From the NCBI GenBank assembly GCA_964629885.1, contig CAZVRJ010000006.1:17905-81904 (forward strand): DNA of 64,000 bases. The letters are read 5' to 3'. Below the pieces are notes generated by a model. It saw only the letters and a list, made by a program, of their open reading frames with translations. It was not told the origin of the DNA and did no database searches. Position 1 is the stretch's first letter. Each line of letters starts with the position of its first letter. This document shows, piece by piece, positions 6,958-14,238 of the stretch. A program made the position numbers and the translations under genes. This stretch comes from CAYWCV01 sp964629885 (GTDB lineage: Bacteria > Bacteroidota > Rhodothermia > Balneolales > CAYWCV01).

Positions 6958-8722
6958 CGAAATTGTTTCTCGGGGTTACAGGACGTGTGCGGTCGAGAGG
7001 CGGACGTGTAGTATCTGCATCTCTGCGCTTGTCGTCGTCCTCAGTTGGTTTGCGACGCTCGAATGAGCGGTCTTGATCGCGGTTAAATGGACGATCAGGT
7101 CTGTTGAAATCGCGGTTGTATGGACGATCGCCACCCTCACGATTTACTGGGCGCTCGCCTCCCTCACGGTTGAACGGGCGCTCACCCCCTTCACGGTTGT
7201 ATGGACGGTCGCCACCCTCGCGGTTGTATGGTCGGTCACCACCCTCGCGGTTAAATCCGCCTTCGCGATTGAACGGGCGATCGCCACCACGGTCAAATCC
7301 ACCACCCTCGCGGTTGTACGGACGATCGCCGCCACGGTTGAATCCACCACCCTCGCGGTTGAATCCACCTTCGCGGTTGTAAGGACGGTCGCCGCCACGG
7401 TTGAATCCACCACCACCNNNNNNNNNNNNNNNNNNNNNNNNNNNNNNNNNNNNNNNNNNNNNNNNNNNNNNNNNNNNNNNNNNNNNNNNNNNNNNNNNNN
7501 NNNNNNNNNNNNNNNNNCGGTTGTAAGGACGGTCGCCGCCACGGTTGAATCCACCACCACCACCTTCTCGGTTAAATCCGCCTTCGCGGTTGTAAGGACG
7601 CTGACCTCCGCCACTTCTTCCGCGATAGTAGTCGTTATAGCCCTCACCACGGTTATCGCGACGGAATCCATCGACTGGCGATGATTTCCGGCTGACCATC
7701 CGCTTCTTGCGTGGACGGTCTTGCTGCATGTGGCCACCACGACCTTGATATCTAGGCTGCTGCTGCTGAGAATCGCCCATAGTCTTGAAAATGGACTTTT
7801 CGTGGGCTGGGTCTGTCATAATTGGACGTAACTCGGTAGCAAGCCAAGTCTCTGGGAACAGACGGCGGGCTTCCTTCAGTAGTACATACTGATTGCTGTA
7901 CCTTGCCGAGAAGTGTCCAATTACCAACCGGTTTGCGTTCGACTTTAATGCCACATCCGCAGCCATTTCGGCGGTTGAGTGGCCTGTTTCTAGTGCTTTG
8001 TCTTCCAATGCTTTACCAAATGTTGCTTCATGGTAGAGGATGGTGACATCTTTAGCAAGTAGCAATGAATTCTCACAGAAGTCGGTATCGGTCACATATG
8101 CGAATGAATCGCCTTTGCGTGCTTCACCAACGATGGAGTCGGGCTCGACTACCGTGCCGTCAGCCAAAGTAACTTTTTCTCCCACTTTGAGCATCTTGAA
8201 GTGTTCGTCTTCCGTGATGCCTAGCTCTGTGGCCAACTCAGAATTGACCTTGCCCGGCTTATCACGTTCCTGGAATCTGAAACCAAAACATGGTTTACTG
8301 TGCTTGAGCGGACGTGCCTCAATAAAGAAATCCTGCTCGTCTACAACCACCATGTGTTCGCTGTCGTCGGGAATTTGAGTATAGTTTATTGGGAATGTAG
8401 TTTCAATTCCGGCAATTTTCATGTTGAATTCAACGAATTCCTTGATTCCAACAGGTGCTACAATGTACAGCGGCCGGTCTCTTCTTTGTATGTGCAGAGT
8501 CGCAATCAGACCCAGCAGTCCGAAATAGTGATCACCATGAAGGTGAGTAATGAATATGTAATCCACTTTTGAACGTTTCATACCTGCCTGGAGCATCCTC
8601 ATCTGGGCATTCTCTCCGCAGTCAAATAAAAAAATCCGTCCATCTCTCCACAGAGCCACCGAGGCAAGATGCCTATTGGCTGTGGGTGTTGCAGACGATA
8701 TACCTAGGGGCATGATAATCAT
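6938..8722 (-). CDS. rnz: ribonuclease Z with long Asn/Arg/Gly-rich repeat tail (contains assembly gap)
   Basis: Residues 1-316 are a complete RNase Z, the zinc-dependent beta-lactamase-fold endonuclease that trims tRNA 3' trailers. Visible motifs: FLFDCGENAQ (31-40), zinc site HLHGDH (60-65), TDTDF (211-215), HEATF (231-235), HSTAEMAADVA, and H270 in IGHFSARY. RNase Z normally stops near 305-320. Here about 280 more residues follow, built from repeats of the type GGDRPYNREGGFN with Gly, Arg, Asn, Asp and aromatic residues, ending in an acidic/basic tail (KPTEDDDKRR). This tail is predicted disordered and resembles RGG-type RNA-binding regions. The coordinates span 100 Ns (7418-7517); both flanks are in the same frame. 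It lies between two ABC exporter subunit genes. Confidence 0.92.
   Translation of the reverse strand: MIIMPLGISSATPTANRHLASVALWRDGRIFLFDCGENAQMRMLQAGMKRSKVDYIFITHLHGDHYFGLLGLIATLHIQRRDRPLYIVAPVGIKEFVEFNMKIAGIETTFPINYTQIPDDSEHMVVVDEQDFFIEARPLKHSKPCFGFRFQERDKPGKVNSELATELGITEDEHFKMLKVGEKVTLADGTVVEPDSIVGEARKGDSFAYVTDTDFCENSLLLAKDVTILYHEATFGKALEDKALETGHSTAEMAADVALKSNANRLVIGHFSARYSNQYVLLKEARRLFPETWLATELRPIMTDPAHEKSIFKTMGDSQQQQPRYQGRGGHMQQDRPRKKRMVSRKSSPVDGFRRDNRGEGYNDYYRGRSGGGQRPYNREGGFNREGGGGGFNRGGDRPYNXXXXXXXXXXXXXXXXXXXXXXXXXXXXXXXXXXGGGGFNRGGDRPYNREGGFNREGGGFNRGGDRPYNREGGGFDRGGDRPFNREGGFNREGGDRPYNREGGDRPYNREGGERPFNREGGERPVNREGGDRPYNRDFNRPDRPFNRDQDRSFERRKPTEDDDKRRDADTTRPPLDRTRPVTPRNNFDDYDRF
7060..7620 (-). 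repeat. in-frame tandem repeat encoding the RNase Z tail
   Basis: Imperfect 15-60 base units repeat in tandem on both sides of the N gap and encode variants of NREGG, GGDRPYN and GGGFNRGG. The units keep the reading frame and vary mostly by whole codons, indicating selection on the protein or slippage in multiples of three. The nearly identical unit CGGTTGTAAGGACGGTCGCC occurs on both sides of the gap. Confidence 0.9.
7418..7517. other. assembly gap of 100 N
   Basis: Exactly 100 Ns, the conventional placeholder for a gap of unknown size. It falls inside the tandem repeat of the RNase Z tail, where short reads cannot be placed uniquely. The true repeat number, and so the protein length, is unknown. 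Confidence 0.98.
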
Positions 8723-8838
8723 GTCGTACTCCTTGATTGAGTTTATAGTTCAGACCCACCGGCGTTCAAACAGGTGAGCCTAAGGTGTTAGTTGGAACTG
8801 TGATGTTTTGGTTGTTTTTTTGAGTCATGGGCACTGCT

Positions 8839-10632
8839 TTAAAGCGCCTCAAGTTCTTGTTCGATGAGCTGTTTGCGATACATGGATGCATACGATCCGT
8901 TTAATTCGATCAGGCTGTCGTGCGTTCCGCTCTCCACGATTTTTCCTTGCTCAAGCATGTGAATGGTATCGCAGTGCTTGATGGTCGAAAGTCTGTGGGC
9001 TATCAAAATGGTGGTCGAATTTGGTAAGGTCTCCCTCATAACGCGTGTAAGCGCCTCCTCCGTCTTGCTGTCGACTGCGCTCAACGAGTCGTCTAAAATC
9101 AATAATCCTGGTTCTTTTATGAGTGCACGGGCAATGGAAGTACGCTGCTTCTGTCCACCCGATAAGGTTATGCCACGTTCACCCAGAACTGTTAAGAATT
9201 GTTTGTCAAAATCTCGAATACTGTCTAAAATCTGTGCTCGTCCGGCCGCCTGTTCGATTCGGGCATCGTCGATCGATTCTATTCCGAAAGCAATGTTTTC
9301 TGCAATCGTATCTGAAAATAGGAATGATTCCTGCGGGACAAATCCAATATTTTTGCGCAGTGATTCAAGGCTGTACTCCTTGACATCGATTCCATTAAGC
9401 GTGATTCTGCCGGCAGTCGGTTCGTACATTCTCGGAATGAGCTGCACTAATGTCGTTTTACCAGAGCCTGTACGTCCAACAAATGCAACTTTAGACCCAG
9501 CTGGTATCGTGATGCTCACATCGCTAATAGCGTCGGCTGTAGCACCCGGATATCTGAACGAAACATTTTCGAATACGATATCACCAAATGATTCACCGAC
9601 AGACATTCCATTTTCAATGTCCTCTTCAATCGGTTCTGCCATCAAATCGGCCAGTCGTTTGTGGGAAGCAGCGCTTCTTTGCAGCAAATTGAGCGTGTAA
9701 CCTAATGCTGCTACCGGCCAAGTGAGGTATGTTACATAAATGATGTACTCGGCGATGTTTCCAACCGTAAGAACACCCTCTACAACGAGGATGCCACCCT
9801 TCCAGACGACAAGAAGTGTTGAAAACCCGATCAGCAAGTTCAAAAGTGGGAAAAAGAGCGATTCAACAATGCCCAACTTAAGTTTCGTAATGCGGTATGT
9901 TTCGCTTTCGGTCCTGAAGCGGTCTGACTCATACTCCTCGCGCACATAGGCCTTAATCAGCCTGATACTTGAAAATGCTTCTTGCGCCCTACCCGCTAAT
10001 CTCGAGTACTGCTCCTGTATCTCAGTACTTCTTTTGTTGATGTACGTGCTCACATGGTATGCGACAAATGACAATAGCGGCAACGGTAACAAAGCCCATA
10101 AAGTAAGCTCAACATTCACCAAGAACATGATGGCGATAATGATACCTGCCCTAGTTATGGTGTTAATGGTGTACATATACGCCGGACCAAAATAATCGCG
10201 CACCCTGTTGATGTCCTCAGTGGCTTTGACGTATATATCGCCGCTGTTCGACTTGGCATAAAAGGATTGCGGCAATTTTTGTAAATGATCGAATACTTCA
10301 TTTCGCATATCGAATTCAATCCTGCGCGAAGCAACAATCAAATTTTGGCGAGTTGCAAACAGAAGGTACCCGTACATCAACGATGCTAAAAACAGATATG
10401 CAGGATACTCTAGCAACGTTAATGTGTATTCCGAATTAAACAAAACTTGGCCAATACCCGACCATCCCACACCTTCAAGTTTCGTGATAGCCTCCAGTCG
10501 GTCGATTGACTGCCGAATCAAAATAGGAATCCACACTAAGAACACGTTTGATATGGTCAGATAGAACGTACCAATTACAACCTCCTTCTTATAGGCTGCA
10601 AAATAACGGTTCAGTGTTAAGAGTTCTTTCAC
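8839..10632 (-). CDS. ABC exporter half-transporter (degenerate-Walker-B subunit of a heterodimer)
   Basis: A 597-residue fused permease-ATPase with six membrane segments in about residues 15-315 and an ATPase domain at about 345-585. Walker A is GRTGSGKTT, the signature is a canonical LSGGQKQR, and the H-loop is IAHRLST. Walker B reads LLILDDSLSAVD, with Asp replacing the catalytic Glu. That substitution marks the degenerate subunit of heterodimeric exporters (BmrC/YheI-like). Its partner is the protein at 5152-6957, which has the Glu and a damaged signature; together they would form one working and one degenerate ATP site. The predicted start is GTG at 10632. It follows the flavoprotein gene by 22 bases; rnz follows after 116 bases. 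Confidence 0.92.
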   Translation of the reverse strand: MKELLTLNRYFAAYKKEVVIGTFYLTISNVFLVWIPILIRQSIDRLEAITKLEGVGWSGIGQVLFNSEYTLTLLEYPAYLFLASLMYGYLLFATRQNLIVASRRIEFDMRNEVFDHLQKLPQSFYAKSNSGDIYVKATEDINRVRDYFGPAYMYTINTITRAGIIIAIMFLVNVELTLWALLPLPLLSFVAYHVSTYINKRSTEIQEQYSRLAGRAQEAFSSIRLIKAYVREEYESDRFRTESETYRITKLKLGIVESLFFPLLNLLIGFSTLLVVWKGGILVVEGVLTVGNIAEYIIYVTYLTWPVAALGYTLNLLQRSAASHKRLADLMAEPIEEDIENGMSVGESFGDIVFENVSFRYPGATADAISDVSITIPAGSKVAFVGRTGSGKTTLVQLIPRMYEPTAGRITLNGIDVKEYSLESLRKNIGFVPQESFLFSDTIAENIAFGIESIDDARIEQAAGRAQILDSIRDFDKQFLTVLGERGITLSGGQKQRTSIARALIKEPGLLILDDSLSAVDSKTEEALTRVMRETLPNSTTILIAHRLSTIKHCDTIHMLEQGKIVESGTHDSLIELNGSYASMYRKQLIEQELEAL

Positions 10633-10654
10633 GTACGGGAGTTATGTCGATTAA

Positions 10655-11689
10655 TCAGGCTTTGTACTTCTCTGCCCAATGATCGGCGAGGGCTATTGCC
10701 GAATTATAAGCTGCCTCGGCATCGGTACCCATGAAGTAATCACCAACGATCGCTAAAGGTTGATCGTCTCCGCACTCGAAAAACGGTAAGTTGAGAGACT
10801 TTCGAGCTCGAGCGTAGCGCCAAAAGTGAACATCGTGCCAAACTGGATTTGCTGCATAAGAGCCAAGTTCGGCCATCAACACCTTGAGTACTTCATGTAA
10901 CGCCATCTCTCTGTTCTCACTCTGATACTTGATGGCAAATTCGGGAGTTGTATGAACCACAACGTTCAAATCGCCGCCAAAATCTCGCTTCGAGCTCTCG
11001 TTAATGATAAGTGAAACCACTGGGTTAACCATTTTTAGTGCTTCCCACTCAGGGATATCCTGCTTGCCGAAACTGAACATGAAACTAAGATCCGGATCGT
11101 ACGATATTTCGTCAATTTTTTTGATGATGTGCCTGATACTGAGTTCATCGGCAGCCGTCTGAATGATTCCGTACGCTTGAGTTGCGGGTACTGCAATTAC
11201 CACTGCGTCGGCCTCAAAAACATCTTGGCTATCTAAATTGACCATCCATGCCCTTTTGCGACCGCGATTCTTACCGATGTACGTAATACCGCCAACTCGG
11301 GTTTCAGTACGAACATCAATAGGTCGTTGGAGAAGTTTTCCAATCGAATTCATCCCGTCAAGTGCGATGTAGAGATCATCGCCACCGGGGGTGGCAGCGA
11401 CTTCGGTCACAGTGTCGGTATCTTCGTACATGAACTTGTTTGTCCACTTCTTAAGCACTCCGCTATCGGCGTATTTGTTCAGGAATGACTTAAAACCTGC
11501 ACCATTTGCACTCAAATAGGAAGTACCGTGGTCAAATTTGACGGATTTGTCACCCGATTTATAGCGAGTTGCCATGCGACCACCAAATCCACGGCTTTTC
11601 TCAAACACAGTTACTTCATGGCCGGCTTGAGCCAAACGATTTGCGGCTACTAGTCCCGAAAGCCCGGCTCCAATTATTGCGATTACCAT
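10655..11689 (-). CDS. renalase-like NAD(P)/FAD-dependent amine oxidase-family protein
   Basis: A 344-residue flavoprotein. The N-terminus has the dinucleotide-binding GAGLSGLVAANRLAQAGHEV motif (about 7-26), then VFEKSRGFGGRMATR, the FAD/GG motif typical of the renalase-like branch (COG3380) of the amine oxidase superfamily. A C-terminal GDYFMGTDAEAAYNSA segment closes the FAD site. Substrate is unknown; bacterial renalases oxidise misformed NAD(P)H isomers, a possible but unproven role. It lies 41 bases after the AtuA-family gene and 22 bases before an ABC subunit gene, probably in one transcript. No signal peptide is seen, so it is likely cytoplasmic. Confidence 0.8.
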   Translation of the reverse strand: MVIAIIGAGLSGLVAANRLAQAGHEVTVFEKSRGFGGRMATRYKSGDKSVKFDHGTSYLSANGAGFKSFLNKYADSGVLKKWTNKFMYEDTDTVTEVAATPGGDDLYIALDGMNSIGKLLQRPIDVRTETRVGGITYIGKNRGRKRAWMVNLDSQDVFEADAVVIAVPATQAYGIIQTAADELSIRHIIKKIDEISYDPDLSFMFSFGKQDIPEWEALKMVNPVVSLIINESSKRDFGGDLNVVVHTTPEFAIKYQSENREMALHEVLKVLMAELGSYAANPVWHDVHFWRYARARKSLNLPFFECGDDQPLAIVGDYFMGTDAEAAYNSAIALADHWAEKYKA

Positions 11690-11730
11690 ATCAGGTGTTC
11701 AATTACTTGGTTGTGATGTTCGTTAAAATC

Positions 11731-13083
11731 CTACGAAAAAATGCTTACTTGCGGTACTACCGCATCTTTACTCAGTAACGCTGGCCAATAGGCAACTATT
11801 TCGCTTGCCTTTGGTCTGCCACCGGCAAATCCTGTGACTCCCGACGGACCCGTTAAAATTAGCGGGGCTACTTCACGGCCAAAACGATTCAAATCTGACT
11901 CTCTGGCAGATGTGGCACTTACGCGCAACTGGACCTCATTATACTCTGGTAGTTGATCAGCGAGAATCTCGTTGCAGCTATTGAAGCCAACCATCTCAAC
12001 ACGATATTTGTCAAATTCAATCCCCAGCGATTCAGCCCTTTTCTTAAGAATTTCGCCTGCTCGCTCAGCCTTCTTAAGTGCTTCCGGCCATACGTAGACA
12101 AGTGTTGAGGTCAATTTGAACCCATCTTTATAGCTGATCGAAACTTTGTATGAGTCGGTAGCAGGCAATCCCTTAATACCGCTCACAAATACACGGTCGT
12201 CTCCCTGTTGCTCAATTTGGATACTGGTGAAATCGGCAACGCAATCGGGTGTGATGTACGTTCTGGGATCGCCGATTTCGTAAAGAAGTTGTTCGCTCAC
12301 GGTCATGGTGTCCACACATCCGCCCGTGCCATCGTGCTTAGTCACGACAAATGTGCCATCGGGGTACGCCTCGATGATTGGGAACCCGATGTTCTCCATG
12401 TCGGGTATACGCGCCCAATCAGTGAAGTTACCTCCGCTGCATTGTGCGCCGCACTCGATAATATGTCCAGCAATGGTTCCGGCGGCCATCTTGTCGAAAT
12501 CATCGAACGACCATCCAAACTCGTGAATCATTGGACCTAGGGTAAGACCAGTATCGGTAACTCGTCCAGTAATGACCACATCAGCACCCATTTTCAACGC
12601 CTCGACAATAGGTCGCGCCCCGAAATACACGTTTGCACTGAGAATGTGGTCTGTGATCGAGGATAATGGCTCGCCAGTGTCCATGTTTTTCATGGAGTGT
12701 CCCGATTCAATGAGCCGCTTGATATCATCCATGATATCGTCGCCGTCAACCACAGCCACCTTAATGGTGCGGCCTGCTTTGCTTGCCCGTCTGAGCACGT
12801 CATCTTTGCAGGCATGAGGATTGACGCCACCAGCGTTGGTCACGATCTTCACGCCTTTGTTTACTATGTCGTCGAGCACAGATTCAACGACAGGAGGAAA
12901 ATCGAGCGCATATCCATGAGCTGTATTCTTGCCCCGCTGCTTCTGCATGATAGACATGGTAACCTCGGCTAAATAGTCGAGTACCAAATAATCTATGGGA
13001 CCATTTTTGACCTGATTTACAGGCGCTGAAGGCATGTCTCCCCAAAATCCTTGACCGGATGCAATTCTAATATGCTGTTTCAC
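11731..13083 (-). CDS. AtuA-family (DUF1446) acyclic terpene utilization-like protein
   Basis: A 450-residue protein matching DUF1446/AtuA through most of its length: RIASGQGFWGDMPSAP at the start, YLVLDYLAEVTMSIMQKQR (about 33-51), VTNAGGVNPHAC (about 80-91), and VITGRVTDTGLTLGP (about 170-184). AtuA is encoded with geranyl-CoA carboxylase in the citronellol pathway of Pseudomonas, but its reaction is unclear and homologues are widespread in organisms without that pathway. An acyl-CoA carboxylase beta subunit lies 5.5 kb away at 18536-20152, so a shared branched-acyl-CoA role is possible but weak. Predicted GTG start at 13083; first gene of a likely minus-strand operon down to 5152. Confidence 0.85.
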   Translation of the reverse strand: MKQHIRIASGQGFWGDMPSAPVNQVKNGPIDYLVLDYLAEVTMSIMQKQRGKNTAHGYALDFPPVVESVLDDIVNKGVKIVTNAGGVNPHACKDDVLRRASKAGRTIKVAVVDGDDIMDDIKRLIESGHSMKNMDTGEPLSSITDHILSANVYFGARPIVEALKMGADVVITGRVTDTGLTLGPMIHEFGWSFDDFDKMAAGTIAGHIIECGAQCSGGNFTDWARIPDMENIGFPIIEAYPDGTFVVTKHDGTGGCVDTMTVSEQLLYEIGDPRTYITPDCVADFTSIQIEQQGDDRVFVSGIKGLPATDSYKVSISYKDGFKLTSTLVYVWPEALKKAERAGEILKKRAESLGIEFDKYRVEMVGFNSCNEILADQLPEYNEVQLRVSATSARESDLNRFGREVAPLILTGPSGVTGFAGGRPKASEIVAYWPALLSKDAVVPQVSIFS

Positions 13084-13248
13084 TACAATATGATCTGTAT
13101 ATAAATCGTCGATGCAACCGCTACCGGCCTATCCGACACGCTACTTCCAAATAGTGTATCCAACCGATGAACGGTACTCCTCTCGCTGTCTTCGCAATAT
13201 ACAAAACTCATACCCATTCCATGCAAAAAATGAGTGATGTATTTTTAA

Positions 13249-13267
13249 TTGCAACAATGTTGCAATA
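13249..13267. promoter_or_regulatory. perfect 19-bp palindrome, candidate Fur/Zur-family operator
   Basis: ATTGCAACA-A-TGTTGCAAT is a perfect 9-base inverted repeat around one central base. It ends 18 bases before the start codon of the Fur-family gene. Its size, 9-1-9 geometry and position match operators of Fur-superfamily regulators. Autoregulation and control of the downstream MerC-like gene are inferred. Confidence 0.65.
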
Positions 13268-13285
13268 GAGATATCTTTACGGAAT

Positions 13286-13723
13286 ATGTTTCTAAAGCCA
13301 GATTCTATACTGTCGATCTTGAAAGCAAACGGCCTGCGTGTAACACAGGCTAGAATTGCTGTTCTCGAAGTATTGATGCAACAAAATGGCCCCATAAGTC
13401 ACCAACAGATTGAAAGCAAACTCGAGGCTCAAGATTCGCGCATCGACCGTGTAACCATATATCGTACCCTCCACTCTCTTACAGAATGTGGCATTCTGCA
13501 CCGTATAATGGGTATTGATCGCTCATTTTCGTATGCGTATAAGCGAGATGACACCCATCAGGATAACCACGGCTCCGAACATGCTCATTTCGTGTGCGAA
13601 CGTTGCACCCTCACGTTTTGTCTAGCCGAAGTTGACATGCCGAAATCCATAGTGACACCAACAGGTTTTGAGCTCAAGCACACAGAAGTGAAGCTTTTCG
13701 GCTACTGTCCAGAATGCAATTGA
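13286..13723 (+). CDS. Fur-family metal-responsive transcriptional regulator (Zur-like)
   Basis: A 145-residue Fur-superfamily repressor. Residues 8-75 form the winged helix (GLRVTQARIAVLEVL, recognition helix RVTIYRTLHSL). The dimerisation half has a structural zinc site from CERC (104-107) and CPEC (141-144), and His-rich metal ligands around HQDNHGSEHAHF (91-102). The sequence does not fix whether it senses zinc, iron or another metal. A zinc role is favoured by its neighbour, a His-rich MerC-like membrane protein that starts within 20 bases of this gene's end. A perfect 19-bp palindrome lies just upstream and is the likely operator. It is divergent from the AtuA-family gene. Confidence 0.88.
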   Translation: MFLKPDSILSILKANGLRVTQARIAVLEVLMQQNGPISHQQIESKLEAQDSRIDRVTIYRTLHSLTECGILHRIMGIDRSFSYAYKRDDTHQDNHGSEHAHFVCERCTLTFCLAEVDMPKSIVTPTGFELKHTEVKLFGYCPECN

Positions 13724-13740
13724 TTTATTATCCTAACAGA

Positions 13741-14202
13741 ATGCAATCCAAAGTCTCCGCACCTTTCATTTCACGAATTTCTGTGTACCTCTCTGGGTTG
13801 TGTGTCGTCCACTGTTTGGCCACGCCAGTTCTGATTGTCATGATACCGGCTATGTCAACTTTCTTTTCGACTACGATCGAATCTGTACTCGTTTTTTCCG
13901 TATTACCTCTGAGTGCCATTGGATTTGTGCCAACTTGGAAGAAGCACCGAAATAACCGTCTCCTTGCATACTACCTCACCGGAATCGGCATTATGCTGAT
14001 CACGCATCTTGGTTTCCATTACACTGGCTTGGAAACACTTATTACCGGGCACAACCATGAGGGCGTACACGATCATGCTCATATGGGAATAAGCTTGACC
14101 GAATCATCTATGATGATTTTGGGTGCAACCATTCTAGCTTGGGCAATATGGAAAAACAACCGCCACACCCATTCATGCAAAAACCCCAACCACGTACATT
14201 GA
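13741..14202 (+). CDS. MerC-like His-rich membrane protein
   Basis: A protein of 153 residues (162 if the overlapping ATG at 13714 is used) with four predicted membrane segments. The CVVHC pair in the first segment is the metal-binding motif of MerC mercury transporters, here followed by LATPVLIVMIP. Unlike classical MerC it has His-rich segments: TGHNHEGVHDHAHMG between helices 3 and 4, and HTHSCKNPNHVH at the end. With no other mer gene nearby and a Fur-family regulator directly upstream, handling of zinc or another divalent metal is more likely than mercury resistance; this is inference. The start at 13741 is chosen because MerC homologues have a short N-terminus. A terminator overlaps its 3' end. 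Confidence 0.8.
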   Translation: MQSKVSAPFISRISVYLSGLCVVHCLATPVLIVMIPAMSTFFSTTIESVLVFSVLPLSAIGFVPTWKKHRNNRLLAYYLTGIGIMLITHLGFHYTGLETLITGHNHEGVHDHAHMGISLTESSMMILGATILAWAIWKNNRHTHSCKNPNHVH

Positions 14203-14218
14203 CGCAGCTGGGGTTTTT
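14179..14218. terminator. bidirectional Rho-independent terminator
   Basis: AAAAACCCCA at 14179-14188 pairs with TGGGGTTTTT at 14209-14218. The loop of about 20 bases contains the stop codon of the MerC-like gene. The flanking A and T runs make it usable from both strands, between convergent genes ending at 14202 and 14239. Confidence 0.75.
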
Positions 14219-14238
14219 GAAACGACTGTTGTTGGTAG

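Noticed and set aside
7060..7620. Possible CRISPR array or non-coding satellite
   Set aside because: Units are irregular in length, lack spacers and keep one protein frame fused to RNase Z.
7073..7740. Long open frames in the other frames across the RNase Z repeat
   Set aside because: They are by-products of a stop-poor codon repeat; their translations are monotonous Val/Thr/Ser or Arg/Pro/Ser text without domain signals.
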